A stretch of DNA of 64,000 nt from an uncultured Prevotellaceae bacterium (lineage in GTDB: Bacteria > Bacteroidota > Bacteroidia > Bacteroidales > Muribaculaceae): assembly GCA_900318535.1 (NCBI GenBank), contig ONKU01000014.1, positions 40,113 to 104,112 of the forward strand, in the 5' to 3' direction. The notes under the pieces were generated by a model. That model made no database searches and was not told the origin of the DNA. It saw only the letters and a program-made list of their open reading frames with translations. A program made the position numbers and the translations under genes. How positions within the stretch are numbered: the stretch's first letter is position 1; every line of letters begins with the position of its first letter. Positions 16,311 to 25,306 of this stretch are shown here, piece after piece.

Positions 16311-16868
16311 ATGAAGAAGTTTTTATTGATGTTTGCAGCTGTTGCTGCTATCGCTTTTGTTGGTTGCAAGACTGAGACCAAGCCCGCTGAGGAAGCTGCT
16401 GTTGAAGAGGCTCCCGTAGCTGAGTACACTGTTGACGGTGTAGCTAACGAGCTGCTGAACTGCGCTGATGAGGCTGCTGCTGTTAGCCTGCTCGATGGTA
16501 TCAAGGCTAAGGCTGAGGAGTTGCTGAACGGTGGTGACCAGGCTGGTTACTTCAACATCATCAACATCCTGAAGACCGTTTGGGACAACAACAAGGATGC
16601 CATCCTGGCTAAGATCCCGACCCTGGCTGAGAAGATGACCAGTTACATCGATGTTCCCGAGAACCTGAAGGCTGGTTTTGCTGAGTTCGTAGCAAAGCAG
16701 GCTGCTGAGAAGGTTGGTGAGGCTGTTGACGCTGCTACCGACGCTGCTACCGAGAAGGTTGACGCTGCTAAGGAGGCCGTTAAAGATGCTGCTGGCAATG
16801 CCGTTGACGCTGCCAAGGAGAAAGGTGCTGAGGCTGCTCAGAAGGTAGCTGACGAGCTGAAGAACTAA
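16311..16868 (+). CDS. Ala/Glu-rich lipoprotein with LEA-like helical tail
   Basis: The 185-residue product has a lipoprotein signal (MKKFLLMFAAVAAIAFVGC, cysteine at 19). The mature part begins with a Glu/Pro/Ala linker, then a globular helical part. The last 50 residues (about 132-182) are an amphipathic 11-residue-like repeat of VDAAKEAVKDA type, as in LEA proteins and apolipoprotein-like helices. Alanine is almost always GCT, unlike the GCC/GCA-rich neighbours, which with the consensus promoter and strong terminator suggests a highly expressed small monocistronic gene. Function unknown; a structural or stress-protective periplasmic role is possible. Confidence 0.8.
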   Translation: MKKFLLMFAAVAAIAFVGCKTETKPAEEAAVEEAPVAEYTVDGVANELLNCADEAAAVSLLDGIKAKAEELLNGGDQAGYFNIINILKTVWDNNKDAILAKIPTLAEKMTSYIDVPENLKAGFAEFVAKQAAEKVGEAVDAATDAATEKVDAAKEAVKDAAGNAVDAAKEKGAEAAQKVADELKN

Positions 16869-16900
16869 TCTAGAACACAAGATTAATCCCTTATAACAAA

Positions 16901-16941
16901 TCAGGGCTGGCTCTTATGGGCCAGCCCTGATTGTTTTTTCT
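16901..16941 (+). terminator. Rho-independent terminator after the Ala-rich lipoprotein
   Basis: Perfect 11-bp stem (arms 16901-16911 and 16920-16930) with an 8-base loop, followed by a T-rich run from 16931. It lies 32 bp after the stop codon. Confidence 0.9.
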
Positions 16942-16977
16942 TTTCTTACAAGCCGATGGCTTGCAATACCAGAACAT

Positions 16978-17484
16978 CTAGCGGGATGAGGTGGCGGCTT
17001 TTTGATAGGCGAGGCGCTCGTCGCCGCTGAGCAGATAGATGATGCCGCAGTAAGTGAAGCCGTAACGCTCAATGACATGGCGCATGATCACGTTGTCGCG
17101 ATGGGTGTCGATGCGCAAGCAACCAGCCACGTCCATGCAATAGTCCATCACGTCGTTGAAAATGCCATGACTCGCTGCCGTGCTGGCCAAGCGGTGCACC
17201 ACATAGTAGGGTTGATCGTCCAGCCACTGGCCTTCATAAATTTCCTTGTAAGTGGGCTCAGGGCCAGGGATGAAGGCAAATGAGGCAACAATCTCCCCAC
17301 CCTGCTCCACACACAGGTAGCAATGCCCGTTGTTGATGTCGTTCTCAATGGTCTCACGACTGGGATAGCCGCCAATCCACTGGTTCACGTTACCACACGA
17401 CCGCATGATGCCGCGCGCCTCCTCGATGAGCCGCATGATGACCGGCACATCTTCCATCCTTGCTTTTCTAAACGTCCTATTCAT
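16978..17484 (-). CDS. GNAT family N-acetyltransferase
   Basis: The 168-residue protein has the GNAT fold: a first strand and helix in RKARMEDVPVIMRLIEEAR, a central strand GEIVASFAFI, and a last motif with RIDTHRDNVIMRHVIERYGF, the usual motif B/D region of small-molecule acetyltransferases. The acyl acceptor is unknown. It lies 20 bp downstream of the M3 peptidase gene and probably forms an operon with it. Confidence 0.85.
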   Translation of the reverse strand: MNRTFRKARMEDVPVIMRLIEEARGIMRSCGNVNQWIGGYPSRETIENDINNGHCYLCVEQGGEIVASFAFIPGPEPTYKEIYEGQWLDDQPYYVVHRLASTAASHGIFNDVMDYCMDVAGCLRIDTHRDNVIMRHVIERYGFTYCGIIYLLSGDERLAYQKAATSSR

Positions 17485-17504
17485 ACAGTAATCCTGATTT
17501 GTTC

Positions 17505-19562
17505 TTATTCATTGTCAGTTGAAATGGCAATGCCGTCGCGGCGCATCATGGCATCGATGCGGGGCTCACGACCGCGAAAGCGCTGATAAAGCGCCATCGG
17601 GGCCTCGGTGCCACCACGGGAGAGCACGTTATCGACCCACTGGCGGGCTGTCTCCCGATTGAAAATGCCGTCTTCCTTGAACTTAGAGAAGGCGTCACAC
17701 TCTATCACTTCGGCCCATTTGTAGCCGTAGTAACCCGCAGCATATCCACCCGAGAAAATATGGGTGAACTGCGGAGACATGATGCAACCTTCAACAGGTT
17801 CAAATGCCTTCACATCCCTGGTCGCATTATACTCGAATTGGAAATCATCGCCCACATAGGGCTCTGAAATGCTGTGCCAGGCCATATCGAGAAATCCGAA
17901 GCCCAACTGCCGCACACAAGCGTACGCGGCACCATACTGCGACGATGCCAACAGGCGGTCAATCAGTTCCTGCGGAACGGGCTCGCCCGTCTGGTAATGA
18001 CAAGCAAAACTATCCAAAAATTCCCGCTCATAGACGTAGTTCTCGTTGAACTGTGAGGGCACCTCGACAAAGTCACGATAGACGTTGGTGCCCGAGAGTG
18101 ACTGGTACTTGCAACGGCTCAACAGCTGGTGCAATGCGTGACCGAACTCGTGCATGAACGTCTCGACCTCACGCACGGTGAGCAACGACGGCTTCGTATC
18201 GGTAGGACGGGAGAAGTTCATCGTCAAGGTCACCAGCGGCCTCACGTCATTACCGTTCTCGTCGATGTACTGCTCACGGAAACTCGTCATCCATGCTCCG
18301 CTCTGCTTGGTAGCACGTGGGAAGAAATCGAGGTAGAGCACACCCACAGCCTTGCCGTCCTCATCAGTCACGTCAAACACCTCCACCTCGGGATGGAACA
18401 CCTGTGCATCGTGGTTGGGGACAAAGCGCAGGCCATACATCCGCTTGGCAAAGCCAAAAACGCCCTTGGTCACCTTGCTCAACTCGAAATATGGACGCAA
18501 CAGCTCATCGTTGATGTCAAACATCGAGTCCTTTTCCTTATTGCTGTAATAGCTGTAGTCCCAGGGCATGATTTCTACCTTCTTGCCCTCCAGTTTACCA
18601 GCAAATTCGGTCAAATGCTCCATCTCGCTGCGTTCCACCGGCAAATAAGCCTCACGCAACTGGTTGAGCATGTTATAGACCGCTTGGGGCGTCTCGGCCA
18701 TCGTATGCTGCAGTTTGTAGTCGGCAAAGGTTTTGCAACCCATCAGGCGGGCGATATCCAATCGGGTGTTGGCAATGTCTCGCAGCACATCCAGATTGCA
18801 GTATTCACCGCTGGTACACTGGCGGTTGTACATCTTGTACAATTTCTCGCGCAAGTCGCGACGGTCGCTGTACTTCATGAACGGGCCATAACTGGGCGCA
18901 TCCAGCGTGATCAGCCAGGCATCCTCGCGGCCTTTTTCCTTCGCCGCCTGACGTGCCGCGTCAAGGGTGCTCTCGGACAATCCGGCCAGGTCGTCCTGTG
19001 TGAGCCACAGTTCATAACGGGGAGTTTCCTTAAGGGCGTTCTGGTCAAACTTCAAAGTCAATTCAGTCAAACGCTTGGACAGTTCGCGATAACACTCACG
19101 GTCAGCACCTTGCAGATTGGCACCGCTGCGGATGAAGCCGTCGTAGGTCTCACGCATCAGCATCCGGTCCTCGACATCATGCCGTGAGGCATCAAAATGG
19201 TCGTGTACATGTTTCACGCGTTCCCACAACTGCTCATTGAGCGTAATGCTGTTGAAATGCTCACTCAACAGTGGGGCCATGCGGTTGCTCACCTCTAACA
19301 AGGCATCGTCGGCATTGGCCGAGAGCATAGGGTAATACACACCCAGGACACGGCTCAGGGTCGCTCCTGCACGGTCGAGCGCAACGATGGTGTTCTCAAA
19401 AGTCGCCTCAGCTGCATTGCCTGCGATGGCTTTGACTTCGGCATCATGTTCCTTGATACCCTGACGGATGGCAGGCTCGTAATCGGCCGTCGTGATGCGG
19501 TCAAAAGGTATGGTTCCTCCCGTTGTCCTGAACGGCTTGAAAAATATATTGTCCTCGATCAT
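17505..19562 (-). CDS. dcp: M3 family metallopeptidase, peptidyl-dipeptidase Dcp-like
   Basis: The 685-residue protein is a thimet-oligopeptidase-fold peptidase that degrades short peptides in the cytoplasm or periplasm. The zinc motif is HEFGH in EVETFMHEFGHALHQLL, with a third ligand likely in the downstream glutamate region (VEVPSQFNENYV). Length and the N-terminal NIFFKPFRTTGGTIPFDRI fit the Dcp clade. There is no signal peptide. I chose the ATG at 19562; a GTG at 19574 would add four residues. The gene is 29 bp downstream of mutS2. Confidence 0.9.
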   Translation of the reverse strand: MIEDNIFFKPFRTTGGTIPFDRITTADYEPAIRQGIKEHDAEVKAIAGNAAEATFENTIVALDRAGATLSRVLGVYYPMLSANADDALLEVSNRMAPLLSEHFNSITLNEQLWERVKHVHDHFDASRHDVEDRMLMRETYDGFIRSGANLQGADRECYRELSKRLTELTLKFDQNALKETPRYELWLTQDDLAGLSESTLDAARQAAKEKGREDAWLITLDAPSYGPFMKYSDRRDLREKLYKMYNRQCTSGEYCNLDVLRDIANTRLDIARLMGCKTFADYKLQHTMAETPQAVYNMLNQLREAYLPVERSEMEHLTEFAGKLEGKKVEIMPWDYSYYSNKEKDSMFDINDELLRPYFELSKVTKGVFGFAKRMYGLRFVPNHDAQVFHPEVEVFDVTDEDGKAVGVLYLDFFPRATKQSGAWMTSFREQYIDENGNDVRPLVTLTMNFSRPTDTKPSLLTVREVETFMHEFGHALHQLLSRCKYQSLSGTNVYRDFVEVPSQFNENYVYEREFLDSFACHYQTGEPVPQELIDRLLASSQYGAAYACVRQLGFGFLDMAWHSISEPYVGDDFQFEYNATRDVKAFEPVEGCIMSPQFTHIFSGGYAAGYYGYKWAEVIECDAFSKFKEDGIFNRETARQWVDNVLSRGGTEAPMALYQRFRGREPRIDAMMRRDGIAISTDNE

Positions 19563-19591
19563 TTCTCTAATCACTAATCTTTAATTCAAAA

Positions 19592-22048
19592 TTACTCCAA
19601 TTCCACTACTGTGATTCCTGCGCCGCCAAACTGCACATGCTCGTCGCGATAAGACTTCACACCCGAGACGGTGTGCAGGTACTCGCGGATGGCCACCTTC
19701 AGCGCACCAGTACCGGTGCCATGCAGGATGCGGACGCGCTGAGCGCTGAACTGGATAGCATCATCGATGAAATAGGTAATGGCCTGCAAGGCTTCATCGG
19801 CACGCATGCCGCGCACGTCGATATCCGGCTTGAAATTCAGCTGGCGCGTGCGGATTTCATCAGTCGTGGCACGTCCCAAGGATTCAGCTTTTGGTAACTT
19901 CTCCTTGCGCATGGTACGCTCTACTTTGTCGGCCTCGATTCGGGTCTTGATGTTCCCGAATGCCACCAACGCATATTTCTCGTCAATGCTGATGAGTGTT
20001 CCGACGGTTGTCGTTCCCTTCAGTACCACGTTGTCGCCTGCCTGCAGGGGACGGTTCTTGTCAGCTTGCTGGGGCTTCGCTTTCTTTTTGGCTGGTTTGC
20101 GATGGGCTTTATCGTTGGGCGTGAGCTCAGTAAGCCGTGCAGGAGCATCGGGTTCTTCGGCATTGAGGCGCTGCTTGAACTCGTCCAGCTGGCGCCGAAG
20201 CTCCTTGGTGCGCTCTTTCTCAGCCTGTTCGCGGCGAATCTCCTTGATGGTACGCTCAATCTGGGCGTTGCTGCCCTTCAGTATTTCCTGTGCCTCGGCA
20301 CGCGCGTCGTGAATGATCTGTCGATGCTCGGCACGGATATTGTCCAACCGCTCGTCATAGTCGGCGATCATCTGGTCGAGGCGCTTTTCCTTGGCGCGCA
20401 CGTCCTGGCGCTTGTTCTCCCAGTAGCGGCGGTCGCGCACGATGTCGAGCAGGTACTTGTCCATGTTGATATAGTCGCTGCCCACTATTTCGCTGGCCTT
20501 GTCGATTACCTGCTGGGGCAAACCCGTCTTGCGGGCAATCTCGATGGCAAACGAACTGCCGGGGTAACCCATCGACAATTGGAACAAGGGCTGCATGCGC
20601 TGGCGGTCATAGAGCATAGCGCCATTGACCACGCCATCGGTCTCGTCGGCAAAATGCTTCAGGTTCTGGTAATGGGTTGTGATCACACCCATCACCCTGT
20701 GCTCGTTGAGCTGCTCCAGGATGGACTGGGCAATGGCTCCGCCAATCTGTGGCTCGGTACCGCTACCCATCTCATCGATAAGGATGAGAGTCTCCTTACC
20801 TCCCTTCGAGAGGAACAGCTTCATGTTCTGCAGGTGGCTGCTATAGGTACTCAGGTCGTTCTCGATGCTCTGTTGGTCACCGATGTCAATGAAAATGTCA
20901 TGGTACAGGCCCATGTGTGAATTGTCGCGCAGAGTGGGCAGCAAGCCGCACTGCATCATGTACTGGACAACGCCTACGGTCTTCAGGCACACCGACTTAC
21001 CGCCGGCATTAGGACCCGAAATGACCAGGATGCGGTTTTGCTGGTTCAGGTTGATGTTCAAGGGCACCACCTCCTTGCCCTGGGTTCGCAACGAGAGCAT
21101 CAGGGCGGGATGGATGGCCGTGTACCATTCCACCACCGGTTTGCGGTCGATGTGGCACATCTGTGCTCCCACATCCTTGGCAAACAGTGCCTTAGCACGG
21201 ATAAAGTCCAGCTGCCCAAGCGTTTCCAGCACGCCGGCCAGTTCATCGAGGTGCGGACGGATCTGGTCGGTCACCTCGGTGAGGATGCGTATAATTTCGC
21301 GGGCGATTTCGGCCTCTGTCTCACGGATGCGGTTGTTGGCCTCGACGATGGCATCGGGCTCAATGAACACAGTCTTGCCTGTGGCACTCTCGTCATGCAC
21401 GATACCATGCAGTTTGCGCTTGTTCATGGCACTCACGGGCAACACCAGACGCCCGTCACGCAACGAGGGCTGCACATCGTTCTCCAGGATGCCATCCTGC
21501 TTACCCTGGGCGATGATGCGGCGCAGGGTGCCGTTGATGCTGCTGGTCACACGGGCAATCGCAACACGCAGCTCATGCAGGTGCGGCGATGCCGTGTCCT
21601 TGATGTTGCCGGCCTTATCGAGCACATGCCCGATGGCGCTACTCAACTCGGGGAAGGCCTGCATGCCGCTGGTGAGTTCCCGCAATCGCGGATAAGGCGA
21701 ATTGCCGTCACCGTCGGCAGCAAAGAAACGGACAACCTGACTGACCGTAACCAGCAGACGCTGCAGGTCAAACAGGCGCTCGGCCGACAGGAATGTGCCG
21801 GGCGTGGAAACCTCCTTGAGCACGACACGCAAGTCGAAATAGTAACTCAACGGAAATTCACGGCCCGTCTGAAGGATGGACAAGAACTCGTTGGTCTCCT
21901 CGAGCCAGCGGATGACCTCGTCGCGACGGGTCGAGAAACGCAGGCGCGGCACGTTTGCCGCCCCCAACGCGCTCACGCAGTGACGTTCCAGTTCACGCCT
22001 GACGGCATCAAAGCCAATCTTGGTCTCAAAAGTTGAGGGATAAATCAT
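19592..22048 (-). CDS. mutS2: MutS2 family ATPase/endonuclease
   Basis: MutS2 lacks the mismatch-recognition domain of MutS. It acts in control of recombination or in rescue of collided ribosomes, depending on the species. The 818-residue protein has a MutS-type core and lever (to about 300), the ATPase with Walker A GPNAGGKSVCLKT and Walker B LILIDEMGSGTEP, a long charged coiled coil (about 510-640), and a C-terminal Smr nuclease domain. The Smr motifs DVRGMRADEAL and RILHGTGTGAL are both present. I chose the ATG at 22048; a GTG at 22054 is possible. TAATTTTG at 22054-22061 suggests a very short leader. Confidence 0.95.
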   Translation of the reverse strand: MIYPSTFETKIGFDAVRRELERHCVSALGAANVPRLRFSTRRDEVIRWLEETNEFLSILQTGREFPLSYYFDLRVVLKEVSTPGTFLSAERLFDLQRLLVTVSQVVRFFAADGDGNSPYPRLRELTSGMQAFPELSSAIGHVLDKAGNIKDTASPHLHELRVAIARVTSSINGTLRRIIAQGKQDGILENDVQPSLRDGRLVLPVSAMNKRKLHGIVHDESATGKTVFIEPDAIVEANNRIRETEAEIAREIIRILTEVTDQIRPHLDELAGVLETLGQLDFIRAKALFAKDVGAQMCHIDRKPVVEWYTAIHPALMLSLRTQGKEVVPLNINLNQQNRILVISGPNAGGKSVCLKTVGVVQYMMQCGLLPTLRDNSHMGLYHDIFIDIGDQQSIENDLSTYSSHLQNMKLFLSKGGKETLILIDEMGSGTEPQIGGAIAQSILEQLNEHRVMGVITTHYQNLKHFADETDGVVNGAMLYDRQRMQPLFQLSMGYPGSSFAIEIARKTGLPQQVIDKASEIVGSDYINMDKYLLDIVRDRRYWENKRQDVRAKEKRLDQMIADYDERLDNIRAEHRQIIHDARAEAQEILKGSNAQIERTIKEIRREQAEKERTKELRRQLDEFKQRLNAEEPDAPARLTELTPNDKAHRKPAKKKAKPQQADKNRPLQAGDNVVLKGTTTVGTLISIDEKYALVAFGNIKTRIEADKVERTMRKEKLPKAESLGRATTDEIRTRQLNFKPDIDVRGMRADEALQAITYFIDDAIQFSAQRVRILHGTGTGALKVAIREYLHTVSGVKSYRDEHVQFGGAGITVVELE

Positions 22049-22053
22049 AGGCA

Positions 22054-22061
22054 CAAAATTA
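22054..22061 (-). promoter_or_regulatory. Bacteroidetes -7 box (TAATTTTG) abutting mutS2
   Basis: On the minus strand TAATTTTG ends 5 bp before the chosen mutS2 ATG, so the transcript would be nearly leaderless. No exact -33 TTTG is seen; TTTC lies at the right distance. Confidence 0.4.
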
Positions 22062-22092
22062 GTGTATTTTCGCGGAATGGAGAAATAATTTG

Positions 22093-22100
22093 TATCTTTG
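22093..22100 (+). promoter_or_regulatory. Bacteroidetes -7 box (TATCTTTG) for a candidate small RNA
   Basis: TATCTTTG is an exact match to TAnnTTTG, with a TTTTC stretch about 21 bp upstream as a weak -33 element. It faces away from mutS2 and has no open reading frame of size directly behind it. Confidence 0.55.
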
Positions 22101-22105
22101 CGGCA

Positions 22106-22217
22106 TCATAGGGAATTATCCCTAGACATAATCATCAATCAAATCTTATCTATCTGATTCAAGAAAAAACCATGCCTCGTTGTCGTTCAGCAGACGTCAA
22201 CGAGGCTTTTTTATCTT
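22106..22217 (+). ncRNA. Candidate small RNA, about 110 nt
   Basis: A -7 box at 22093-22100 predicts a start near 22106, and an intrinsic terminator at 22174-22217 gives the end. The first 14 bases can form a short hairpin (AGGGAATTATCCCT, from 22109), followed by an A/T-rich single-stranded stretch and the GC-rich terminator stem. Nothing of coding length fits inside. An attenuator in the leader of the C1 peptidase gene at 22321 is the alternative, but that gene has its own promoter box after the terminator. I do not recognise a known RNA family. Confidence 0.5.
22174..22217 (+). terminator. Rho-independent terminator of the candidate small RNA
   Basis: A 9-bp stem (22174-22182 GCCTCGTTG with 22198-22206 CAACGAGGC) is followed immediately by six Ts and a second T-run. 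Confidence 0.85.
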
Positions 22218-22256
22218 TTTTTGCCCAAATATAGGACAGGAAACAAAAAAAAGAAC

Positions 22257-22264
22257 TACATTTG
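22257..22264 (+). promoter_or_regulatory. Bacteroidetes -7 box (TACATTTG) for the C1 peptidase
   Basis: TACATTTG matches the consensus exactly and gives a leader of about 50 nt. The -33 element is not clear at the expected spacing. Confidence 0.55.
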
Positions 22265-22320
22265 CGAGTTATAATCATGAATTTCAATTAACCTAAACAT
22301 TAATAACTAACTCATTTTTT

Positions 22321-23526
22321 ATGAAGAAATTCTTATTCTTACTGCTCGCATCGGCTATTTCGTTCAACATGATGGCTGATGACAAGGTTGTTGTCCCCGA
22401 CAGCACCGGTTTCAAGTTCACCGACACCAAGGTTATCCGTCACACCCCCGTCAAGGACCAGAACAAGTCCGGAACGTGCTGGTGCTACTCGACCAACTCC
22501 TTCTTTGAGAACGAGATCCTGCGCCTCACCGGCAAGGAGGTTCACCTGAGCGAGGGCTTTGTGGTTAACCACTGCTACTATGACAAGGCCATCAAGTACA
22601 TCCGCATGGATGGCACGATCAACTTTGCCGAGGGTGGCGCTGCCGAGGATGTGCCCTACGTATGGCGCAAATACGGCATGGTTCCCAACGAGGTGTACAC
22701 CGGCATGACCTATGGTGACAAGAAGTTTGACACCCACGAGCTGACCACGCTGCTGAGCGGCTTTGTTGGCACCATCAACAAGAACAGCCGCGGCAAGCTC
22801 ACTCCCGCGTGGATGGACGCTCTGAAGGGTGTCCTCGACGGCTACATGGGCAAGATGCCCGAGAGCTTCGTGTATGAGGGCAAGACCTACACCCCGCAGA
22901 CTTGGGCTGCCAGCCTGGGCCTGAACATGGACGATTATGTACCCATCGCATCGTTTACCCACCACCCCTACTATCAGCCCTTCATCCTTGAGGTGGCCGA
23001 CAACTGGTTGTGGTCCAGCTATCAGAACGTGCCCATCGACGAGCTGCTCGAGATTGCCAACTACGCTATCGACAACGGCTACAGCATCGCTTGGGGTTCT
23101 GACGTGAGCGAGAAAGGTTTCAAGTGGCGCAACGGTTATGCCATCCTGCCCGTCAAGAAGGAAGTTCCCGATGCCGAAGGTACCGACATGGCACGCTGGG
23201 CTCAGCTGAGCGACAAGGACCGCGAGGCCGAACTGTGGGACATCAAGGGCCCGGTTAAGGAGCAGTGGGTAACCCCCGAGGAGCGTCAGGAGATGTTCGA
23301 CAACAAGGAGACCACCGACGACCACGGCATGGTCATCATGGGCAAGGCCGTTGACCAGGAAGGCAACAAGTACTTCAAGGTACAGAACAGCTGGGACACC
23401 AACCAACTGTACGAGGGCTACTTCTATTGCAGCGAGGCCTTCTTCCGCGCCAAGACTTTGAACATCCTGGTGCACAAGGATGCCATCCCCGCCAAGATCG
23501 CCAAGAAGTTAGGCATCAAGAAGTAA
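22321..23526 (+). CDS. Secreted C1-family aminopeptidase (PepC/bleomycin hydrolase-like)
   Basis: The 401-residue papain-fold cysteine peptidase starts with a signal peptide (MKKFLFLLLASAISFNMMA). It shows the oxyanion glutamine and nucleophile in VKDQNKSGTCWCYSTNSF (Q47, C53), the catalytic histidine H335 in TDDHGMVIMG, and the asparagine N356 in KVQNSWD. The layout is that of PepC/BleH aminopeptidases, which normally are cytoplasmic; a signal peptide is usual in Bacteroidetes versions and implies peptide trimming in the periplasm. It has its own promoter and a strong terminator, so it is monocistronic. Confidence 0.9.
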   Translation: MKKFLFLLLASAISFNMMADDKVVVPDSTGFKFTDTKVIRHTPVKDQNKSGTCWCYSTNSFFENEILRLTGKEVHLSEGFVVNHCYYDKAIKYIRMDGTINFAEGGAAEDVPYVWRKYGMVPNEVYTGMTYGDKKFDTHELTTLLSGFVGTINKNSRGKLTPAWMDALKGVLDGYMGKMPESFVYEGKTYTPQTWAASLGLNMDDYVPIASFTHHPYYQPFILEVADNWLWSSYQNVPIDELLEIANYAIDNGYSIAWGSDVSEKGFKWRNGYAILPVKKEVPDAEGTDMARWAQLSDKDREAELWDIKGPVKEQWVTPEERQEMFDNKETTDDHGMVIMGKAVDQEGNKYFKVQNSWDTNQLYEGYFYCSEAFFRAKTLNILVHKDAIPAKIAKKLGIKK

Positions 23527-23610
23527 TTATTTTAGTTGCACTACGCGCAACTAAAAGTTTAGAGTTTAGGGTTTAGAGACATTTCAACTACCCTGCTCGC
23601 CCTTAAAAGA

Positions 23611-23653
23611 AAAAAGACCTGCACGCCGTGTTGATGGCGTGCAGGTCTTTTTT
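23611..23653 (+). terminator. Rho-independent terminator after the C1 peptidase
   Basis: Stem of about 16 bp, including A-T pairs at the base (arms 23612-23627 and 23636-23651), with an 8-base loop, A-run before and T-run after. It could work in both directions. It ends 49 bp before the next start codon. Confidence 0.9.
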
Positions 23654-23701
23654 AGTCGCCGTTTGGAGGCTTTATCATGTTTTTTTAGTAATTTCGCAGC
23701 C

Positions 23702-25255
23702 ATGATGATGGTTAATCGAGAACGCGGGGTTAATCGGTGGGTGCTGGTGGGGATTGGTGCCTTTGCTGTGGTGGCCTTGTTGCTGGTGTCGTGGGATTCT
23801 TATCTGTATGACCTGTGGCAGCACCATGACGTGATCTGGTTCTATCTGTGCGGCAAGGCGTGGATGAACGGTATGACGCCATACGTCGACTTTGCCGACA
23901 GCAAGGGTCCGCTGCTGTGGCTCATCTACGGCATCGGTTACCTGATCAGTCCGCATGACTACACAGGCATGTACTGGCTGTCGTGCGTGCTCTATACCTT
24001 CATCTTTTACCAATGTTATAAATGTGCCAGGCTGTTCGTGCGCGACACACGGCTGGCGCTGGCTGCGGTGCTGCTGTCTGCCGTCTTTTTCCTGAGCGGA
24101 CTGACGCACATCGAGGTGCGCGCCGAGGACTACTGTTACGCCCTGATGCTGCCGCTGTTCTACCGTTTCCTGCGCTATAACGTGGGCCGTGAGCAGGGGC
24201 ATCGGTTTGTCAAGTCCACAGCCCTCTTACTGGGTTTCGCCCTGGGCGCTACCCTGCTCATCAAGTACAGCTGCACGCTGATGCTGGCCATCTTCATCCC
24301 CTACTGGTGCACCGTGGTCGCCCGTCGCTGCGGCTACTCGCCCTGGCGGGCATTGGGCTGGTGTGCCCTTGCCGGAATCCTGACCATACTGCCCATGACA
24401 GCATGGTTGGCATGGCACGGCTGTCTGGACGACTGCATCAACGAGTATTTCCTGAACACGTTCAACACCTTTGACAACCTGCACGGCGAGCAAATCACCG
24501 TCAAGCAGGTGCTGCTGATGTTCCTGGGCAAACGCGTCATCCTGTTTACCCTTGGCGTGATTGCGAGTGTCTTTATCTACTGCAGGACCATCGGCAAGAG
24601 TTGCCTCATGGCGGTGATAGCGCTGTTATGGTTCATGGCAGTCATCCTGCTCAACGGCACCGACCGCATCTACCTGAACGTGCTGTCGCTGTTCACCGTG
24701 CTGGCGGCTGGCATAGTCTCTCAAGCGCTGTCGCGCTGGCTGCGCTGGTGGTGGGTAACCGGCATCCTGGGAGTGGGAGTGCTCGCATTGCTGTTCAGCA
24801 CCGTTGAGCGCAAATCGCTCTTCAGCGAGCAGTTGCCTGACCGCCAGATATGGTACTACTACCCCACTTTGCTGAGCCAATACGAGCAGCCGCGCCTGCT
24901 CTACCTCATGTGCCACGACCATGGCGAGGGCGTTCCCGTAGATGCGCTGCCCGCCTGCAAATACTGGAGTCTGCAGATGGGTTACACTCCTGATATGGTC
25001 GAAGACCAACTGAACGCGGTGAAACAGCATCGCTGCAACGCGGCATTCGTAGAATCGGACAACCTCCCGATGATTGCTCTGCTCGAGAGAAACGGCTACT
25101 ACCGCAACGACTTTGCCGAGGCAGGCATGGGCGACAAGCGCTGGAAACGGTTCCTCATGTACAGCGACCGTGAGTTAAAGGCAATGCCTTCCCGCTATCC
25201 TACCCCCATGGAGGTCCTCACCAAACGGAACGTGGTCCTAGAAAAGAAACAATAG
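23702..25255 (+). CDS. GT-C-type polytopic membrane glycosyltransferase-like protein
   Basis: The 517-residue protein has about 10-11 membrane segments up to about residue 380 and a soluble C-terminal part of about 140 residues. The first extracytoplasmic loop contains acidic residues after the first segment (SWDSYLYDLWQHHD, then TPYVDFADSKGPLLW), the pattern of GT-C enzymes of the PMT/ArnT type that use lipid-linked sugars. The sugar and acceptor cannot be inferred. Three consecutive ATGs at 23702, 23705 and 23708 all fit; the upstream frame is terminator DNA. The gene lies between two terminators and is probably single. Confidence 0.7.
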   Translation: MMMVNRERGVNRWVLVGIGAFAVVALLLVSWDSYLYDLWQHHDVIWFYLCGKAWMNGMTPYVDFADSKGPLLWLIYGIGYLISPHDYTGMYWLSCVLYTFIFYQCYKCARLFVRDTRLALAAVLLSAVFFLSGLTHIEVRAEDYCYALMLPLFYRFLRYNVGREQGHRFVKSTALLLGFALGATLLIKYSCTLMLAIFIPYWCTVVARRCGYSPWRALGWCALAGILTILPMTAWLAWHGCLDDCINEYFLNTFNTFDNLHGEQITVKQVLLMFLGKRVILFTLGVIASVFIYCRTIGKSCLMAVIALLWFMAVILLNGTDRIYLNVLSLFTVLAAGIVSQALSRWLRWWWVTGILGVGVLALLFSTVERKSLFSEQLPDRQIWYYYPTLLSQYEQPRLLYLMCHDHGEGVPVDALPACKYWSLQMGYTPDMVEDQLNAVKQHRCNAAFVESDNLPMIALLERNGYYRNDFAEAGMGDKRWKRFLMYSDRELKAMPSRYPTPMEVLTKRNVVLEKKQ

Positions 25256-25306
25256 TTGCAAACGCAAACTAACAATAACAATCAACAACTTTAAATTACA
25301 CAATCA

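Noticed and set aside
22173-22235. 20-codon peptide beginning inside the terminator of the small RNA
   Set aside because: The frame passes through the terminator stem and T-run; it is more likely chance.
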